Positions 59,836-64,000 of a DNA stretch of 64,000 nucleotides are shown here, piece after piece. The DNA comes from Mytilus edulis (taxonomy: Eukaryota > Mollusca > Bivalvia > Mytilida > Mytilidae). The notes under the pieces were generated by a model, which saw nothing but the letters and a program-made list of their open reading frames with translations, did not search any database and was not told where the DNA came from. The stretch covers positions 48,381,838 to 48,445,837 of the forward strand of contig NC_092345.1 in the NCBI RefSeq assembly GCF_963676685.1, written 5' to 3'. Each line of letters opens with the position of its first letter. Position 1 is the stretch's first letter. The translations under genes were made by a program, and so were the position numbers.

Positions 59836-60105
59836 AGGCAGCAACCATTTGATTTTCTTGGGGGGGGGGGGGGGGGGGGGGGGGGGCTATGGATTTTTTT
59901 CCAAACATTTTTTTGGCGACAAATTTTTTTCTTTCAATATTAGCATTACATATAGTGTCAGCTGAGGGTAAAACAAACATTATTTTTCTCAGGGTCAAAA
60001 ACAAATTATTTTTTTTTCCAAAACTCGAAACAAACTTTTTTTTCCAAAAAAAAAACATAGCCCCCCCCCCTTTTCCACCCCCAGAAAATCAAATGGTTGC
60101 TGCCT
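59836..60105. mobile_element. Element H: 270-bp TIR element with poly-G/poly-C ends
   Basis: AGGCAGCAACCATTTGATTT at the left end is exactly inverted at the right end (60086-60105). It is followed on the left by 27 consecutive G (59860-59886) and mirrored on the right by ten C (60061-60070). The interior is T- and A-rich, and the ORFs on both strands are by-products of the homopolymers. Confidence 0.85.
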
Positions 60106-60109
60106 AAAG

Positions 60110-61560
60110 CTACCGTTTAATCTATCTTTGAATTCAATTAAAAACAAGTTCACATTTTTTTTAACCCTAATGTAACCGTATGTTAAAGCGTTTTCGTCCG
60201 TATCAATAAATTGTTTATCAAAATTGAAGTGCATGAGTATTATTAACGTCTGGGATGAGTGTGAGATTTCTCTGTTGATGGGAATAAACAAAATTTAGCT
60301 GAGTTTGTATTATTCAAATTAATGAAAAGGCAAGCTAGTGTGTGTTTAAAATAATATTGTTGGAATGGATTTATAACATTAAAAATGTGTGAAAAATAAT
60401 AATCACTTGGTACGGTTTCAGCTTGCGTATTGTAATTTTAAATAGTATAGATCGATTCGTGTTTTAAAATCAAACAAACGCTACTGCTTGCACTGATGAT
60501 CAAAAAATTACTTTTATATATATATATAAAAAAACAATGTATTTGTTACGTTATTGGTATTAAATTGTATATTTTGAAGATCATATTCCGTAATGTTATG
60601 CCCTGAATTCTATTCGATGTCTATAAAGCCAATAAAATCTATTTGTACTCGTAACAAAAAGGAGAAAAGATTGGGCTGCCTCTCTTCAATTTTGTCCAGT
60701 TACCAAAGTAAAATCAAAATTAAATTCTCCGACAATGCACATGTTGATATATTGTATATGTCATTCCAACACTTACACTTGTTCTTTTATTTGTGTGGCA
60801 AATTTAATGACCATTTTAATTCAAAGCTTGGATTTGCATCCTTCATTCTCCAGTACGTTTGAATTTCTACATACATCACAGTCAGTAATTAAAGTTGTGT
60901 GTTAAACGTCAGTACGAAAGCAAACAATCCATAGTAAAAAAAGATATTTAGAGGGCACATATGTATCTTTCGTCTGACAGCACGTATACACCACAGTTAT
61001 CGTAAATTATATAAACATATAAAAAAAAATCGATTTTTTTTTTAAGACAAAAAAGAGAAAAGAACTGATAAGTGCGGGTAATCCATGCGCCTTGCCTCCT
61101 TTATGTTTCGATATCTTAAAAAATAATTATTCTTTTATCTATTATAACACGTGAAAACTACACCGGTGAGTTCCATACATGTCATAAACTTACAGCTGGT
61201 CGTGAACATGCATGAAGTATTTGCCACTGGACTTTAAACAACAATCAATCACACTACAACTTATAGTATATATAGTTGTGAAATACAAAATGTATATTAT
61301 AATGATACATTTAGATGAATAAATAGAATACAAATACACTGTACTTTATATAACTGACACAATTTAAAGGAATACTCTCTAAACTATATAAGTAGAGAAG
61401 CGAAACGTTTCTTTTGAGTACTAAACAAACTTCCTAACAGTACATGTTTTTTAAATGGTTTTACATGCGGCGCTCAAATATTTTGCATGGTCTTTTGGTA
61501 TAGTGTTTAGACATATATGATATTGTAAGAACCTTTAACGTATAATAGATTCACATTCGT
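60110..61560. other. No gene recognised
   Basis: AT-rich. A short piece with 'ttctccgacaatgcacat' near 60725-60742 resembles the internal hairpin arm of element F. An 89-codon ORF at 60593-60862 has no recognisable domain. Confidence 0.35.
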
Positions 61561-61566
61561 TACTTT

Positions 61567-61670
61567 CAGGGGCGTAGCTAGGCCAAAATGATGTGTACGC
61601 AATGCCAGGGAAATAAGTCATACGGCGAGGGTGCTGGGGGTCTTGAGCGGCCCCCAGAAGCTCTAGAGTA
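61567..61670 (+). mobile_element. One end of a 'ggggcgtagctagg' MITE
   Basis: 'ttcaggggcgtagctaggcc', then 'gggggtcttgagcggccccc', a terminal sequence common in animal MITEs. The opposite end was not found, so this is a remnant. Confidence 0.5.
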
Positions 61671-62274
61671 AATGGTACAAAATCCTGCATTCTCGCGATT
61701 TCCTGGGACTGAAAATGACCTCACAAAAATCTTATTTTCATGAGTAACAAGTCAACTTTTGAAAATAATTAAATTTGAAAAAAAAAGTTAGAGAAAAAAA
61801 ACTTCTAATGTGTAGTGGGTAGAGCTGTCGTATGTGTGGGTCGTATATATTAGGTAACAAATAAAATATATAGTGCCACCGTTGAAAAGCTTCAAAACTA
61901 AATCTGAGTGCTTTTTATCAACTTCCAAAAAACATTTTTACCGGTGTTCACAACATTTCAAGGTTAAATTTATGGCATACATTCTGGTGTGTATACAATT
62001 TACGTACGTCCTTGCATTTAATTATCAATATATATTTATATAAATAAACATTTATTAAAAACTAAACAACATATATATATAGACGAATAATTTATTAGTT
62101 CCTCAACAAAACAAGAAAAGAAATAAAGAATTAACACAAGATTTAATCTTTTTTTTTAATTAATCAGAATATACTTCAAATTGTAATAATAAAATACATA
62201 TATACATGTATTAATCTAAAATACATTATCGAGTAGAAGGGGCGCAACTCGTGGTATCAAACCGGTATACTGAA

Positions 62275-62552
62275 CGGATCAAAACAGGGTCTGAAAATTT
62301 TGAACGTTCTTTTGTATCCATGGTCTGTTTTGGTCTGACACGGTCTTAACGGGTCTAAACAACCCGCTAGACGATTCAGTCTTTTCCGTCTTGACACGCC
62401 TTAACGAACTGATTTACCTGATGAGGCTATCGATCTGAACGGCGACTGAACTATCTTAAATATCTTGACGATTTTTTCTAGCGGTAAATCCAGTCAATCA
62501 AGATGTGATCAGACCAAAATGACCGTTTCAGACTGAAATCGTGCTACTAGTG
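62275..62552 (-). repeat. Repeat K, copy 2
   Basis: Inverse copy of 46858-47160. It begins exactly where the Myb-like exon 2 reading frame loses its character, at 'gtgctactagtgcat'. Confidence 0.75.
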
Positions 62553-62696
62553 CATGTGGAACGACTGTTTGTGTTAAGATTGGGTCGGCGTATCCTGTTA
62601 GCAGAGGTGGACTGTTATTAATCAGTGATGCTGCTGATTCATAGAGATCCTGGCTGGCATCTTCTTCTGGCAATGTGGCATTGATAGTTGCTTGAT
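62552..62696 (-). CDS. Harbinger Myb/SANT-like protein, exon 2 (truncated by repeat K)
   Basis: After the acceptor tttattacag the - strand continues the frame of the 63592-64000 exon (phase 1) as NQATINATLPEEDASQDLYE, SAASLINNSPPLLTGYADP and ILTQTVVPHAL, and then enters repeat K. It is an acidic, Ser/Pro-containing linker of the type that separates the DNA-binding domain from the C-terminal coiled coil in these proteins. No donor is recognisable before repeat K. Confidence 0.65.
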
Positions 62697-63591
62697 CTGT
62701 AATAAATGAGAGAAAATTGACTCGTTGATACTGTGTTTGGGTATTTTATTTATGTTTTTATAGGGGGGCAATGGAAACATATTATATCATCATTCAATTA
62801 AATTCAGATACACTATGTACTTTAAATTGCAAGTTAAAAAGTATTGCACAAGACTAAATCAGACCCTATTTCAACCCTTTTCAGATTATCAAGGGTCTCA
62901 GCTATAAACTAATATGTGCTCCTGTCTAGGTTCAGACTGCAACAACAAATAGATAAACTTTATTCCGGATTTATGATAACCAGTCCGTATGTGTTTTAAT
63001 ATTTATAAATCATGTCTAGTTTTCGGTCCAAATAAGCTATTGTGGTTCCTTAGATACCAGTTTAAAGACGACTTGGCGGGCACCTGCAGCCACTTGTAAA
63101 CTTATGTTGAAAATAACACTTTAAAACCGTTATCAGTTTAAACAAATGCAATCTTGCAATAGTAAAACAAGAGGGAAACCTTCAAACCAACAAGAAACAC
63201 GTTGGCAATCATTTAAGTAATAAAAAATTGGTTAAAATAAATTGTTTTCAGTCACGTGATATCAGTTGGGAATTTCCCACATGTTGTGACGGCGTAGCAG
63301 ACGAAACTTTTAGCAACATTGAAGAATAAGGGAAACTATGTATCCCGGTATTAAAAAGGCTACACATATTTGTGTTCATTTCATTGAAAATTAACAATAA
63401 CAATAAAACAAAAAACCTTCAAAACAAAATTTTGCCAAAAATTGATTGTTTTATTATGGAAAATAAAACCATGTTGAGTGAAACTGATCAAGTTTACTTT
63501 TTACAAAGTAGGGCAGAGCCTTGAGAAGTTAAAATTAAGGGGAACAAACATTTGGGGATATATTATAAAGTGCTCAATATTATTTACTTAC

Positions 63592-64000
63592 TTGTCTGGA
63601 ATGATTCGGTTTCAAGTCCACCCTGTATTCCTCTGAAGCTGGTGGTGTCCTTCATCAGGTGGATTACTCTTTCTACTGCGAAGCTCTGATGCTTTGGAGC
63701 TGGTCCTCCCCCAGTTTTGAAGACTTCACTTCTGTGAGTTGTGTAAACAGCCTTGGCCACTCTTGTGGTATTCCTCCACTTGTTTCTTATGTCTGTAGCA
63801 GTACGAAGGGCAACTCCAAGCGAATTTACTTTCATGGCTATGTCATCCCAAACCATTTTTTTTTAACTGGTTGTTTACTGTATTTGTTAATTTTCCATTA
63901 ATGATACTTGAGTGTTTTTCCACAAGTTGTTGAATGAGGTCTTCCTCTCCCACAGTGAAGTTGGTCTTTTTTAGTCTTTTTAGTTTGCTTGGATTTGGTT
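63592..64000 (-). pseudogene. Harbinger Myb/SANT-like DNA-binding protein, exon 1 (one frameshift; may run past the window edge)
   Basis: From the window edge the - strand reads NFTVGEEDLIQQLVEKHSSI and INGKLTNTVNNQLKK. After an A run it continues in another frame with VWDDIAMKVNSLGVALRT, then DIRNKWRNTTRVAK and FKTGGGPAPK. This is the Myb/SANT-like domain (Pfam Myb_DNA-bind_5 type) that partners HARBI1 nucleases and recognises transposon ends. The WxxI-x3-VN-x2-G ... VRxKWxD core and the following TGGGP are diagnostic. Nine A are present where eight would keep the frame open. A good donor (acaa|gtaagt) ends the exon at 63592. If the A run is a sequencing error, the exon is intact. Confidence 0.8.

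Noticed and set aside
59822..60291. Three overlapping ORFs with Lys/Phe- and Pro-rich translations
   Set aside because: They are translations of the poly-A/T and poly-G/C parts of element H.
1..64000. CRISPR arrays, phage or bacterial gene clusters
   Set aside because: No regularly spaced repeat array and no operon-like set of ORFs; repeats are dispersed eukaryotic families.

Overview
The window looks like nuclear DNA of a marine bivalve, most probably a mussel of the genus Mytilus. It is AT-rich and has spliced genes with GT-AG introns. It is crowded with dispersed repeat families that I recognise from mussel sequence, such as units carrying 'gattgccaatgagacaactc', 'acgaaacgcgcgtctggcg' and 'ttccggagcacctgagatc'. 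The species cannot be fixed from sequence reading alone. There is no sign of bacterial operons, CRISPR arrays or rRNA.

Only one apparently intact host gene is visible. It has three coding exons on the + strand (16309-16948, 22633-22734, 23880-24706) whose phases join exactly into a 522-residue NRT2/NarK-type nitrate/nitrite transporter of the major facilitator superfamily. Both nitrate-signature motifs and both expected substrate-binding arginines are present. The 5.7 kb first intron holds a dead L1/Tx1-like LINE, a spliced-looking or retro-copied ORF of unknown identity with one stop codon (20316-20849), and several mussel repeats.

Everything else is mobile-element debris. At 5.5-8.0 kb a long inverted-repeat element contains a four-level nest of insertions. 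At 9.5-11.8 kb there is a 2.3 kb element with terminal inverted repeats and an 8-bp target duplication. At 12.0-15.1 kb there is a 5'-truncated LINE with a poly-A tail and a 17-bp target duplication. Two tandem segmental duplications lie at 25.6-28.2 kb and 34.0-36.3 kb.

From 41.7 kb onward there are pieces of a PIF/Harbinger system. A HARBI1-like nuclease N-terminal exon is on the - strand at 41.7-42.0 kb, next to a large inverted duplication. The HARBI1 catalytic and C-terminal exons are on the + strand at 43.4-44.7 kb. Exons of the partner Myb/SANT-like DNA-binding protein are on the - strand at 45.6-45.8 kb and 62.6-64.0 kb. The 17 kb between the last two carries non-autonomous elements, including a 658-bp element built around repeated short palindromes (51195-51852) and an element with a 27-base G run (59836-60105).

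Stretches not listed as features (for example 15.1-16.3, 28.2-29.7, 37.8-39.8, 49.0-51.2, 52.4-56.7, 57.5-59.4 and 60.1-61.5 kb) show only AT-rich, non-coding-looking DNA.
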